DNA from: Osmia lignaria lignaria
Taxonomy: Eukaryota > Arthropoda > Insecta > Hymenoptera > Megachilidae
Length of the DNA: 64,000 nt
NCBI RefSeq assembly: GCF_051020975.1
Contig: NW_027478167.1
Span: 5,952,001-6,016,000 of the forward strand
Direction: 5' to 3'
The notes beneath the pieces were generated by a model. That model was not told where the DNA came from. It searched no databases and worked only from the letters and a program-made list of their open reading frames with translations. Below, piece by piece: positions 53,182 through 63,500 of the stretch (position 1 is the stretch's first letter; each line of letters opens with the position of its first letter). Position numbers and translations under genes: made by a program.

Positions 53182-56100
53182 TTGCAAATTTATCTCAAGG
53201 GAAGGGGCCTGACGGACATATTTCGAGATATTTCTTCTTCTTGTTGTTCTTCTTCTGCACAGCTAAGCTGGAAGTGGCATTTACAGCTCGCAATAGTGCA
53301 GAGTTATCTCAAAGAAAGGGGCCACGATGTTTCTGTATCTCTATTATGTTGGTGCGGCTTCGGAACTTATAAATATCTTGATATATCTCGAGAACTACGC
53401 ATCTGATCAAAAAATATCATAGAACATAAAAAGTAGGAAACTTAATTCTCTACAAAAAAGGTCTCTTAACATTTTGCCATAGCTCGCTTCGTTTCCGAGA
53501 TATTTGCAGATTTATCTCAAGGGAAGGGGCCTGACGGACATATTTCGAGATATTTCTTCTTCTTGTTGTTCTTCTTCTGCACAGCTAAACTGGAAGTGGC
53601 ATTTCCAGCTCGCAATAGTGCAGAGTTATCTCAAAGAAAGGGGCCACGGTGTTTTTGTATCTCTATTATGTTGGTGCGGCTTCGGAACTTTTAAATATCT
53701 TGATATATCTCGGGAACTACGCATCTGATCAAAAAATATCATAGAACATAAAAAGTAGGAAACTTAATTCTCTACAAAAAAGGTCTCTTAACATTTTGCC
53801 ATAGCTCGCTTCGTTTCCGAGATATTTGCAGATTTATCTCAAGGGAAGGGGCCTGACGGACATATTTCGAGATATTTCTTCTTCTTGTTGTTCTTCTTCT
53901 GCACAGCTATGCTGGGAGTGGCATTTGCAGCTCGCAATAGTGCAGAGTTATCTCAAAGAAAGGGGCCACGGTGTTTCTGTATCTCTATTATCTTGGTGCG
54001 GCTTCGGAACTTTTAAATATCTCGATATATCTCGAAAACTACGCTTCTGATCAAAAAATATCATAGAACATAAATTGTAGGAAACATAATTCTCTACAAA
54101 AAAGGTCTCTTAACATTTTGCCATAGCTCGCTTCGTTTCCGAGATATTTGCAGATATATCTCAAGGGAAGGGGCCTGACGGACATATTTCGAGATATTTC
54201 TTCTTCTTGTTGTTCTTCTTCTGCACAGCGAAGCTGGAAGTGGCATTTGCAGCTCGCAAGAGTGCAGAGTTATCTCAAAGAAAGGGGCCACGGTGTTTCT
54301 GTATCTCTATTATGTTGGTGCGGCTTCGGAACTTTTAAATATCTTGATATATCTCGAGAACTACGCATCTGATCAAAAAATATGATAGAACATAAAAAGT
54401 AGGAAACTTAATTCTCTACAAAAAAGGTCTCTTAACATTTTGCCATAGCTCGCTTCGTTTCCGAGATATTTGCAGATTTATCTCAAGGGAAGGGCCTGTC
54501 GGACAGATTTCGAGATATTTCTTCTTCTTGTTGTTCTTCTTCTGCACAGCTAAGCTGGAAGTGACATTTGCAGCTCGCAATAGTGCAGAGTTATCTCAAA
54601 GAAAGGGGCCACGGTGTTTCTGTATCTCTATTATGTTGGTGCGGCTTCGGAACTTATAAATATCTTGATATATCTCGAGAACTACGCATCTGATCAAAAA
54701 ATATCATAGAACATAAAAAGTAGGAAACCTAATTCTCTACAAAAAAGGTCTCTTAACATTTGGCCATAGCTCGCTTCGTTTCCGAGATATTTGCAAATTT
54801 ATCTCAAGGGAAGGGGCCTGACGGACATATTTCGAGATATTTCTTCTTCTTGTTGTTCTTCTTCTGCACAGCTAAGCTGGAAGTGGCATTTACAGCTCGC
54901 AATAGTGCAGAGTTATCTCAAAGAAAGGGGCCACGATGTTTCTGTATCTCTATTATGTTGGTGCGGCTTCGGAACTTATAAATATCTTGATATATCTCGA
55001 GAACTACGCATCTGATCAAAAAATATCATAGAACATAAAAAGTAGGAAACTTAATTCTCTACAAAAAAGGTCTCTTAACATTTTGCCATAGCTCGCTTCG
55101 TTTCCGAGATATTTGCAGATTTATCTCAAGGGAAGGGGCCTGACGGACATATTTCGAGATATTTCTTCTTCTTGTTGTTCTTCTTCTGCACAGCTAAACT
55201 GGAAGTGGCATTTCCAGCTCGCAATAGTGCAGAGTTATCTCAAAGAAAGGGGCCACGGTGTTTTTGTATCTCTATTATGTTGGTGCGGCTTCGGAACTTT
55301 TAAATATCTTGATATATCTCGGGAACTACGCATCTGATCAAAAAATATCATAGAACATAAAAAGTAGGAAACTTAATTCTCTACAAAAAAGGTCTCTTAA
55401 CATTTTGCCATAGCTCGCTTCGTTTCCGAGATATTTGCAGATTTATCTCAAGGGAAGGGGCCTGACGGACATATTTCGAGATATTTCTTCTTCTTGTTGT
55501 TCTTCTTCTGCACAGCTATGCTGGGAGTGGCATTTGCAGCTCGCAATAGTGCAGAGTTATCTCAAAGAAAGGGGCCACGGTGTTTCTGTATCTCTATTAT
55601 CTTGGTGCGGCTTCGGAACTTTTAAATATCTCGATATATCTCGAAAACTACGCTTCTGATCAAAAAATATCATAGAACATAAATTGTAGGAAACATAATT
55701 CTCTACAAAAAAGGTCTCTTAACATTTTGCCATAGCTCGCTTCGTTTCCGAGATATTTGCAGATATATCTCAAGGGAAGGGGCCTGACGGACATATTTCG
55801 AGATATTTCTTCTTCTTGTTGTTCTTCTTCTGCACAGCGAAGCTGGAAGTGGCATTTGCAGCTCGCAAGAGTGCAGAGTTATCTCAAAGAAAGGGGCCAC
55901 GGTGTTTCTGTATCTCTATTATGTTGGTGCGGCTTCGGAACTTTTAAATATCTTGATATATCTCGAGAACTACGCATCTGATCAAAAAATATGATAGAAC
56001 ATAAAAAGTAGGAAACTTAATTCTCTACAAAAAAGGTCTCTTAACATTTTGCCATAGCTCGCTTCGTTTCCGAGATATTTGCAGATTTATCTCAAGGGAA

Positions 56101-56399
56101 GGGCCTGTCGGACAGATTTCGAGATATTTCTTCTTCTTGTTGTTCTTCTTCTGCACAGCTAAGCTGGAAGTGACATTTGCAGCTCGCAATAGTGCAGAGT
56201 TATCTCAAAGAAAGGGGCCACGGTGTTTCTGTATCTCTATTATGTTGGTGCGGCTTCGGAACTTATAAATATCTTGATATATCTCGAGAACTACGCATCT
56301 GATCAAAAAATATCATAGAACATAAAAAGTAGGAAACTTAATTCTCTACAAAAAAGGTCTCTTAACATTTTGCCATAGCTCGCTTCGTTTCCGAGATAT
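53182..56399 (+). repeat. Tandem duplication, 5 monomers, offset 1609 bp
   Basis: Units 53,182-54,790 and 54,791-56,399 are five monomers each. The order of types is: TTGCAAATTT with TTTACAGC and CACGATG; AAACTGG with TGTTTTTGTATC and CTCGGGAAC; GCTATGCTGGGAG with TTATCTTGG; CAGCGAAGCTGG with CGCAAGAGTG; and the 321-bp type GGGAAGGGCCTGTCGGACAG. The single missing base of the last type accounts for 1609 instead of 1610. The units look identical by eye. Confidence 0.92.
54470..54790 (+). repeat. 321-bp monomer with CTGTCGGACAG palindrome
   Basis: In this type one G of GGGAAGGGG is missing and TGACGGACAT reads TGTCGGACAG. The changes create CTGTCGGACAG at 54,496-54,506, a perfect palindrome around a central G that other monomers lack. 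It also has AAGTGACATTTG and often ACTTATAAATATC. Relatives start at 56079, 57366, 58331, 59618, 60583, 61226, 62513 and 63478, so the type has been amplified only in domain 4. Confidence 0.85.
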
Positions 56400-58050
56400 T
56401 TGCAGATTTATCTCAAGGGAAGGGGCCTGACGGACATATTTCGAGATATTTCTTCTTCTTGTTGTTCTTCTTCTGCACAGCTAAACTGGAAGTGGCATTT
56501 CCAGCTCGCAATAGTGCAGAGTTATCTCAAAGAAAGGGGCCACGGTGTTTTTGTATCTCTATTATGTTGGTGCGGCTTCGGAACTTTTAAATATCTTGAT
56601 ATATCTCGGGAACTACGCATCTGATCAAAAAATATCATAGAACATAAAAAGTAGGAAACTTAATTCTCTACAAAAAAGGTCTCTTAACATTTGGCCATAG
56701 CTCGCTTCGTTTCCGAGATATTTGCAAATTTATCTCACGGGAAGGGGCCTGACGGACATATTTCGAGATATTTCTTCTTCTTGTTGTTCTTCTTCTGCAC
56801 AGCTAAGCTGGAAGTGGCATTTGCAGCTCGCAATAGTGCAGAGTTATCTCAAAGAAAGGGGCCACGGTGTTTCTGTATCTCTATTATCTTGGTGCGGCTT
56901 CGGAACTTTTAAATATCTCGATATATCTCGAAAACTACGCTTCTGATCAAAAAATATCATAGAACATAAATTGTAGGAAACATAATTCTCTACAAAAAAG
57001 GTCTCTTAACATTTTGCCATAGCTCGCTTCGTTTCCGAGATATTTGCAGATATATCTCAAGGGAAGGGGCCTGACGGACATATTTCGAGATATTTCTTCT
57101 TCTTGTTGTTCTTCTTCTGCACAGCGAAGCTGGAAGTGGCATTTGCAGCTCGCAAGAGTGCAGAGTTATCTCAAAGAAAGGGGCCACGGTGTTTCTGTAT
57201 CTCTATTATGTTGGTGCGGCTTCGGAACTTTTAAATATCTTGATATATCTCGAGAACTACGCATCTGATCAAAAAATATGATAGAACATAAAAAGTAGGA
57301 AACTTAATTCTCTACAAAAAAGGTCTCTTAACATTTTGCCATAGCTCGCTTCGTTTCCGAGATATTTGCAGATTTATCTCAAGGGAAGGGCCTGTCGGAC
57401 AGATTTCGAGATATTTCTTCTTCTTGTTGTTCTTCTTCTGCACAGCTAAGCTGGAAGTGACATTTGCAGCTCGCAATAGTGCAGAGTTATCTCAAAGAAA
57501 GGGGCCACGGTGTTTCTGTATCTCTATTATGTTGGTGCGGCTTCGGAACTTATAAATATCTTGATATATCTCGAGAACTACGCATCTGATCAAAAAATAT
57601 CATAGAACATAAAAAGTAGGAAACTTAATTCTCTACAAAAAAGGTCTCTTAACATTTTGCCATAGCTCGCTTCGTTTCCGAGATATTTGCAGATTTATCT
57701 CAAGGGAAGGGGCCTGACGGACATATTTCGAGATATTTCTTCTTCTTGTTGTTCTTCTTCTGCACAGCTAAACTGGAAGTGGCATTTCCAGCTCGCAATA
57801 GTGCAGAGTTATCTCAAAGAAAGGGGCCACGGTGTTTTTGTATCTCTATTATGTTGGTGCGGCTTCGGAACTTTTAAATATCTTGATATATCTCGGGAAC
57901 TACGCATCTGATCAAAAAATATCATAGAACATAAAAAGTAGGAAACTTAATTCTCTACAAAAAAGGTCTCTTAACATTTTGCCATAGCTCGCTTCGTTTC
58001 CGAGATATTTGCAGATTTATCTCAAGGGAAGGGGCCTGACGGACATATTT
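55500..58050 (+). repeat. 4-monomer repeat, offset 1287 bp
   Basis: About 55,560-56,760 is repeated at about 56,850-58,040, offset 1287 bp (four monomers less one). The order CAGCGAAGC, CCTGTCGGACAG, TGTTTTTGTATC is kept. The shortened unit arose because the monomer at 56722 joins the left part of the TTGCAAATTT type to the right part of the TTATCTTGG type, which removes one monomer from the 5-mer. Confidence 0.85.
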
Positions 58051-60253
58051 CGAGATATTTCTTCTTCTTGTTGTTCTTCTTCTGCACAGCTATGCTGGGA
58101 GTGGCATTTGCAGCTCGCAATAGTGCAGAGTTATCTCAAAGAAAGGGGCCACGGTGTTTCTGTATCTCTATTATCTTGGTGCGGCTTCGGAACTTTTAAA
58201 TATCTTGATATATCTCGAGAACTACGCATCTGATCAAAAAATATGATAGAACATAAAAAGTAGGAAACTTAATTCTCTACAAAAAAGGTCTCTTAACATT
58301 TTGCCATAGCTCGCTTCGTTTCCGAGATATTTGCAGATTTATCTCAAGGGAAGGGCCTGTCGGACAGATTTCGAGATATTTCTTCTTCTTGTTGTTCTTC
58401 TTCTGCACAGCTAAGCTGGAAGTGACATTTGCAGCTCGCAATAGTGCAGAGTTATCTCAAAGAAAGGGGCCACGGTGTTTCTGTATCTCTATTATGTTGG
58501 TGCGGCTTCGGAACTTATAAATATCTTGATATATCTCGGGAACTACGCATCTGATCAAAAAATATCATAGAACATAAAAAGTAGGAAACTTAATTCTCTA
58601 CAAAAAAGGTCTCTTAACATTTTGCCATAGCTCGCTTCGTTTCCGAGATATTTGCAGATTTATCTCAAGGGAAGGGGCCTGACGGACATATTTCGAGATA
58701 TTTCTTCTTCTTGTTGTTCTTCTTCTGCACAGCTATGCTGGGAGTGGCATTTGCAGCTCGCAATAGTGCAGAGTTATCTCAAAGAAAGGGGCCACGGTGT
58801 TTCTGTATCCCTATTATCTTGGTGCGGCTTCGGAACTTTTAAATATCTTGATATATCTCGAGAACTACGCATCTGATCAAAAAATATCATAGAACATAAA
58901 AAGTAGGAAACTTAATTCTCTACAAAAAAGGTCTCTTAACATTTTGCCATAGCTCGCTTCGTTTCCGAGATATTTGCACATTTATCTCAAGGGAAGGGGC
59001 CTAACGGACATATTTCGAGATATTTCTTCTTCTTGTTGTTCTTCTTGTGCACAGCTAAGCTGGAAGTGGCATTTGCGGCTCGCACTAGTGCAGAGTTATC
59101 TCAAAGAAAGGGGCCACGGTGTTTCTGTATCTCTATTATGTTGGTGCGGCTTCGGAACTTTTAAATATCTCGATATATCTCGAAAACTACGCTTCTGATC
59201 AAAAAATATCATAGAACATAAATTGTAGGAAACATAATTCTCTACAAAAAAGGTCTCTTAACATTTTGCCATAGCTCGCTTCGTTTCCGAGATATTTGCA
59301 GATATATCTCAAGGGAAGGGGCCTGACGGACATATTTCGAGATATTTCTTCTTCTTGTTGTTCTTCTTCTGCACAGCGAAGCTGGAAGTGGCATTTGCAG
59401 CTCGCAAGAGTGCAGAGTTATCTCAAAGAAAGGGGCCACGGTGTTTCTGTATCTCTATTATGTTGGTGCGGCTTCGGAACTTTTAAATATCTTGATATAT
59501 CTCGAGAACTACGCATCTGATCAAAAAATATGATAGAACATAAAAAGTAGGAAACTTAATTCTCTACAAAAAAGGTCTCTTAACATTTTGCCATAGCTCG
59601 CTTCGTTTCCGAGATATTTGCAGATTTATCTCAAGGGAAGGGCCTGTCGGACAGATTTCGAGATATTTCTTCTTCTTGTTGTTCTTCTTCTGCACAGCTA
59701 AGCTGGAAGTGACATTTGCAGCTCGCAATAGTGCAGAGTTATCTCAAAGAAAGGGGCCACGGTGTTTCTGTATCTCTATTATGTTGGTGCGGCTTCGGAA
59801 CTTTTAAATATCTTGATATATCTCGAGAACTACGCATCTGATCACAAAATATCATACAACATAAAAAGTAGGAAACTTAATTCTCTACAAAAAAGGTCTC
59901 TTAACATTTTGCCATAGCTCGCTTCGTTTCCGAGATATTTGCAGATTTATCTCAAGGGAAGGGGCCTGACGGACATATTTCGAGATATTTCTTCTTCTTG
60001 TTGTTCTTGATCTGCACAGCTAAACTGGAAGTGGCATTTCCAGCTCGCAATAGTGCAGAGTTATCCCAAACAAAGGGGCCACGGTGTTTCTGTATCTCTA
60101 TTATGTTGGTGCCGCTTCGGAACTTTTAAATATCTTGATATACCTCGAGAACTACGCTTCTGATCAAAAAATATCATAGAACATAAATTGTAGGAACCAT
60201 AATTCTCTACAAAAGAGGTCTCTTAACATTTTGCCATAGCTCGCTTCGTTTCC

Positions 60254-60275
60254 GAGATATTTGCAGATTTATCTC
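60254..60275. repeat. Monomer-border dyad GAGATA-N10-TATCTC
   Basis: At every class A monomer border, GAGATA and TATCTC form a perfect 6-bp inverted repeat around the 10-bp spacer TTTGCAGATT. Class B changes TATCTC to TAGCTC and breaks the right arm, while class D alters only the spacer. At least two inferred crossover junctions fall in or next to this element (10,039-10,054 and 38,070-38,077). A protein-binding role is possible but not shown. Confidence 0.7.
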
Positions 60276-60309
60276 AAGGGAAGGGGCCTGACGGACATAT
60301 TTCGAGATA

Positions 60310-60336
60310 TTTCTTCTTCTTGTTGTTCTTCTTCTG
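60310..60336 (+). repeat. TTC/TTG-rich pyrimidine tract in each monomer
   Basis: A tract of about 27 bp built of TTC, TTG and CTT triplets sits in the first third of the monomer. It is strongly strand-asymmetric: the plus strand has only T, C and two G. It varies between subfamilies (TTCGTCTTC near 124 and 7524, TTCCTC in class B, TTGTTCTTGTTGTGC at 21.3-22.7 kb, CTCCTTCTTGCTG near 12990 and 17180), which suits slippage or point change inside a microsatellite-like stretch. It is a useful subfamily marker. Confidence 0.8.
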
Positions 60337-60381
60337 CACAGCTAAGTTGGAAGTGGCATTTGCAGCTCGCAATAGTGCAGA
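60333..60381. repeat. Dyad TCTGCAC/GTGCAGA with nested CAGCTAAGCTG
   Basis: TCTGCAC at 60333-60339 and GTGCAGA at 60375-60381 are perfect 7-bp inverted arms with a 35-bp loop. In the usual class A loop lies CAGCTAAGCTG, an 11-bp palindrome around a central A; the reference copy has AAGTTGG and breaks it. Next to it AGCTGGAA faces TTGCAGCT across 7 bp with one mismatch. The subfamily with AAACTGG plus TTCCAGC moves the mismatch but keeps the same number of pairs. The copies from 50285 and 52216 combine AAGCTGG with TTCCAGC and have the fully paired 8-bp stem. These are potential hairpins or cruciforms; no function is shown. Confidence 0.65.
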
Positions 60382-60464
60382 GTTATCTCAAAGAAAGGGG
60401 CCACGGTGTTTCTGTATCTCTATTATGTTGGTGCGGCTTCGGAACTTTTAAATATCTTGATATA

Positions 60465-60472
60465 TCTCGAGA
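60465..60472. repeat. TCTCGAGA palindrome (XhoI site) in AT-rich region
   Basis: TCTCGAGA is an 8-bp perfect palindrome at the end of GATATATCTCGAGAAC and contains CTCGAG. It is lost in the subfamily ending CTCGAAAACTACGCTTC (for example near 1567, 12833 and 54038), in CTTGAGAAC copies (2851, 6711 and 9928) and in CTCGGGAAC copies (53712 and 55321). Presence or absence of this site divides the monomers into blocks that should show as higher-order fragments after digestion. Confidence 0.8.
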
Positions 60473-60487
60473 ACTACGCATCTGATC

Positions 60488-60538
60488 AAAAAATATGATA
60501 GAACATAAAAAGTAGGAAACTTAATTCTCTACAAAAAA
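60488..60538 (+). repeat. A-tract cluster in the monomer spacer
   Basis: The region downstream of the open frame carries three A-tracts, A6 at 60488, A5 at 60507 and A6 at 60533, separated by AT-rich sequence. Their centres are about 18.5 and 26.5 bp apart, so they are not in good helical phase. Strong intrinsic bending is therefore uncertain. The A6 runs are kept in nearly all monomers, and the middle run is replaced by TAAATTG or TAAATAG in several subfamilies. Confidence 0.6.
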
Positions 60539-63500
60539 GGTCTCTTAACATTTTGCCATAGCTCGCTTCGTTTCCGAGATATTAACAGATTTATCTCAAG
60601 GGAAGGGCCTGTCGGACAGATTTCGAGATATTTCTTCTTCTTGTTGTTCTTCTTCTGCACAGCTAAGCTGGAAGTGACATTTGCAGCTCGCAATAGTGCA
60701 GAGTTATCTCAAAGAAAGGGGCCACGGTGTTTCTGTATCTCTATTATGTTGGTGCGGCTTCGGAACTTTTAAATATCTTGATATATCTCGAGAACTACGC
60801 ATCTGATCAAAAAATATCATAGAACATAAAAAGTAGGAAACTTAATTCTCTACAAAAAAGGTCTCTTAACATTTTGCCATAGCTCGCTTCGTTTCCGAGA
60901 TATTTGCAGATTTATCTCAAGGGAAGGGGCCTGACGGACATATTTCGAGATATTTCTTCTTCTTGTTGTTCTTCTTCTGCACAGCTATGCTGGGAGTGGC
61001 ATTTGCAGCTCGCAATAGTGCAGAGTTATCTCAAAGAAAGGGGCCACGGTGTTTCTGTATCTCTATTATCTTGGTGCGGCTTCGGAACTTTTAAATATCT
61101 TGATATATCTCGAGAACTACGCATCTGATCAAAAAATATGATAGAACATAAAAAGTAGGAAACTTAATTCTCTACAAAAAAGGTCTCTTAACATTTTGCC
61201 ATAGCTCGCTTCGTTTCCGAGATATTTGCAGATTTATCTCAAGGGAAGGGCCTGTCGGACAGATTTCGAGATATTTCTTCTTCTTGTTGTTCTTCTTCTG
61301 CACAGCTAAGCTGGAAGTGACATTTGCAGCTCGCAATAGTGCAGAGTTATCTCAAAGAAAGGGGCCACGGTGTTTCTGTATCTCTATTATGTTGGTGCGG
61401 CTTCGGAACTTATAAATATCTTGATATATCTCGGGAACTACGCATCTGATCAAAAAATATCATAGAACATAAAAAGTAGGAAACTTAATTCTCTACAAAA
61501 AAGGTCTCTTAACATTTTGCCATAGCTCGCTTCGTTTCCGAGATATTTGCAGATTTATCTCAAGGGAAGGGGCCTGACGGACATATTTCGAGATATTTCT
61601 TCTTCTTGTTGTTCTTCTTCTGCACAGCTATGCTGGGAGTGGCATTTGCAGCTCGCAATAGTGCAGAGTTATCTCAAAGAAAGGGGCCACGGTGTTTCTG
61701 TATCCCTATTATCTTGGTGCGGCTTCGGAACTTTTAAATATCTTGATATATCTCGAGAACTACGCATCTGATCAAAAAATATCATAGAACATAAAAAGTA
61801 GGAAACTTAATTCTCTACAAAAAAGGTCTCTTAACATTTTGCCATAGCTCGCTTCGTTTCCGAGATATTTGCACATTTATCTCAAGGGAAGGGGCCTAAC
61901 GGACATATTTCGAGATATTTCTTCTTCTTGTTGTTCTTCTTGTGCACAGCTAAGCTGGAAGTGGCATTTGCGGCTCGCACTAGTGCAGAGTTATCTCAAA
62001 GAAAGGGGCCACGGTGTTTCTGTATCTCTATTATGTTGGTGCGGCTTCGGAACTTTTAAATATCTCGATATATCTCGAAAACTACGCTTCTGATCAAAAA
62101 ATATCATAGAACATAAATTGTAGGAAACATAATTCTCTACAAAAAAGGTCTCTTAACATTTTGCCATAGCTCGCTTCGTTTCCGAGATATTTGCAGATAT
62201 ATCTCAAGGGAAGGGGCCTGACGGACATATTTCGAGATATTTCTTCTTCTTGTTGTTCTTCTTCTGCACAGCGAAGCTGGAAGTGGCATTTGCAGCTCGC
62301 AAGAGTGCAGAGTTATCTCAAAGAAAGGGGCCACGGTGTTTCTGTATCTCTATTATGTTGGTGCGGCTTCGGAACTTTTAAATATCTTGATATATCTCGA
62401 GAACTACGCATCTGATCAAAAAATATGATAGAACATAAAAAGTAGGAAACTTAATTCTCTACAAAAAAGGTCTCTTAACATTTTGCCATAGCTCGCTTCG
62501 TTTCCGAGATATTTGCAGATTTATCTCAAGGGAAGGGCCTGTCGGACAGATTTCGAGATATTTCTTCTTCTTGTTGTTCTTCTTCTGCACAGCTAAGCTG
62601 GAAGTGACATTTGCAGCTCGCAATAGTGCAGAGTTATCTCAAAGAAAGGGGCCACGGTGTTTCTGTATCTCTATTATGTTGGTGCGGCTTCGGAACTTTT
62701 AAATATCTTGATATATCTCGAGAACTACGCATCTGATCACAAAATATCATACAACATAAAAAGTAGGAAACTTAATTCTCTACAAAAAAGGTCTCTTAAC
62801 ATTTTGCCATAGCTCGCTTCGTTTCCGAGATATTTGCAGATTTATCTCAAGGGAAGGGGCCTGACGGACATATTTCGAGATATTTCTTCTTCTTGTTGTT
62901 CTTGATCTGCACAGCTAAACTGGAAGTGGCATTTCCAGCTCGCAATAGTGCAGAGTTATCCCAAACAAAGGGGCCACGGTGTTTCTGTATCTCTATTATG
63001 TTGGTGCGGCTTCGGAACTTTTAAATATCTTGATATACCTCGAGAACTACGCTTCTGATCAAAAAATATCATAGAACATAAATTGTAGGAACCATAATTC
63101 TCTACAAAAGAGGTCTCTTAACATTTTGCCATAGCTCGCTTCGTTTCCGAGATATTTGCAGATTTATCTCAAGGGAAGGGGCCTGACGGACATATTTCGA
63201 GATATTTCTTCTTCTTGTTGTTCTTCTTCTGCACAGCTAAGTTGGAAGTGGCATTTGCAGCTCGCAATAGTGCAGAGTTATCTCAAAGAAAGGGGCCACG
63301 GTGTTTCTGTATCTCTATTATGTTGGTGCGGCTTCGGAACTTTTAAATATCTTGATATATCTCGAGAACTACGCATCTGATCAAAAAATATGATAGAACA
63401 TAAAAAGTAGGAAACTTAATTCTCTACAAAAAAGGTCTCTTAACATTTTGCCATAGCTCGCTTCGTTTCCGAGATATTAACAGATTTATCTCAAGGGAAG

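Larger units (their letters stand above)
60269..60402 (+). repeat. Internal 20-bp direct duplication, 114 bp apart
   Basis: The segment TTATCTCAAGGGAAGGGGCC at 60269-60288 recurs as TTATCTCAAAGAAAGGGGCC at 60383-60402, matching at 18 of 20 bases. The two copies are 114 bp apart, a multiple of three, so they give the YLKGRG and YLKERG segments of the open frame. The duplication is present in practically every monomer. It therefore predates the array and suggests that the 322-bp unit grew from shorter modules. Confidence 0.85.
60261..60485 (+). other. Recurrent 74-codon open frame, probably not a gene
   Basis: A 74-codon open frame from TTGCAG to the TGA in CATCTGATC is intact in about 146 of roughly 198 monomers. 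In the reference copy the frame starts with TTG, and only class D copies have ATG. The product would be serine- and cysteine-rich (an SSSCCSSSAQLSWKWH core). It has two in-frame repeats, YLKGRG near residue 4 and YLKERG near residue 42, and FRDIS and YLDIS segments that mirror DNA repeats. There is no signal peptide, recognisable domain or promoter. Whole amplified families break it: class B by TAG at codon 4, the copies from 32579, 35477, 38696 and 41594 by TGG-to-TGA, and the copy at 31936 and its relatives by a 1-bp deletion. Substitutions do not avoid amino-acid changes. I infer a by-product of a repeat with few stops, not a selected protein. Confidence 0.75.
60261..60582 (+). repeat. Reference class A monomer (near-consensus, 322 bp)
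   Basis: I use this copy as the reference because it differs from the hand-made majority sequence at only about two bases (AAGTTGG for AAGCTGG near 60347, and TATGATAG for TATCATAG near 60497). Class A is recognised by TTTATCTCAAGGG after the TTGCAG start, TTTCGAGATATTTC, TTCTTCTTCTGC, and the tail CCATAGCTCGCTTCG. It is the commonest class and predominates after about 23 kb. In order the monomer holds a GAGATA/TATCTC dyad at its left border, a GGGGCC block, a pyrimidine tract, a dyad around TCTGCAC, a second GGGGCC block, an AT-rich ATATCTCGAGA region and an A-tract cluster. Confidence 0.93.

Noticed and set aside
60451..60470. TATA-like promoter in the AT-rich TTTTAAATATCTTGATATATC region
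   Set aside because: The region is AT-rich in all monomers and has no accompanying initiator, pol III boxes or transcript evidence; sequence alone does not support a promoter.
60488..60538. Strongly bent DNA from phased A-tracts
   Set aside because: The A-tract centres are about 18.5 and 26.5 bp apart, not multiples of the helical repeat, so I do not claim curvature.
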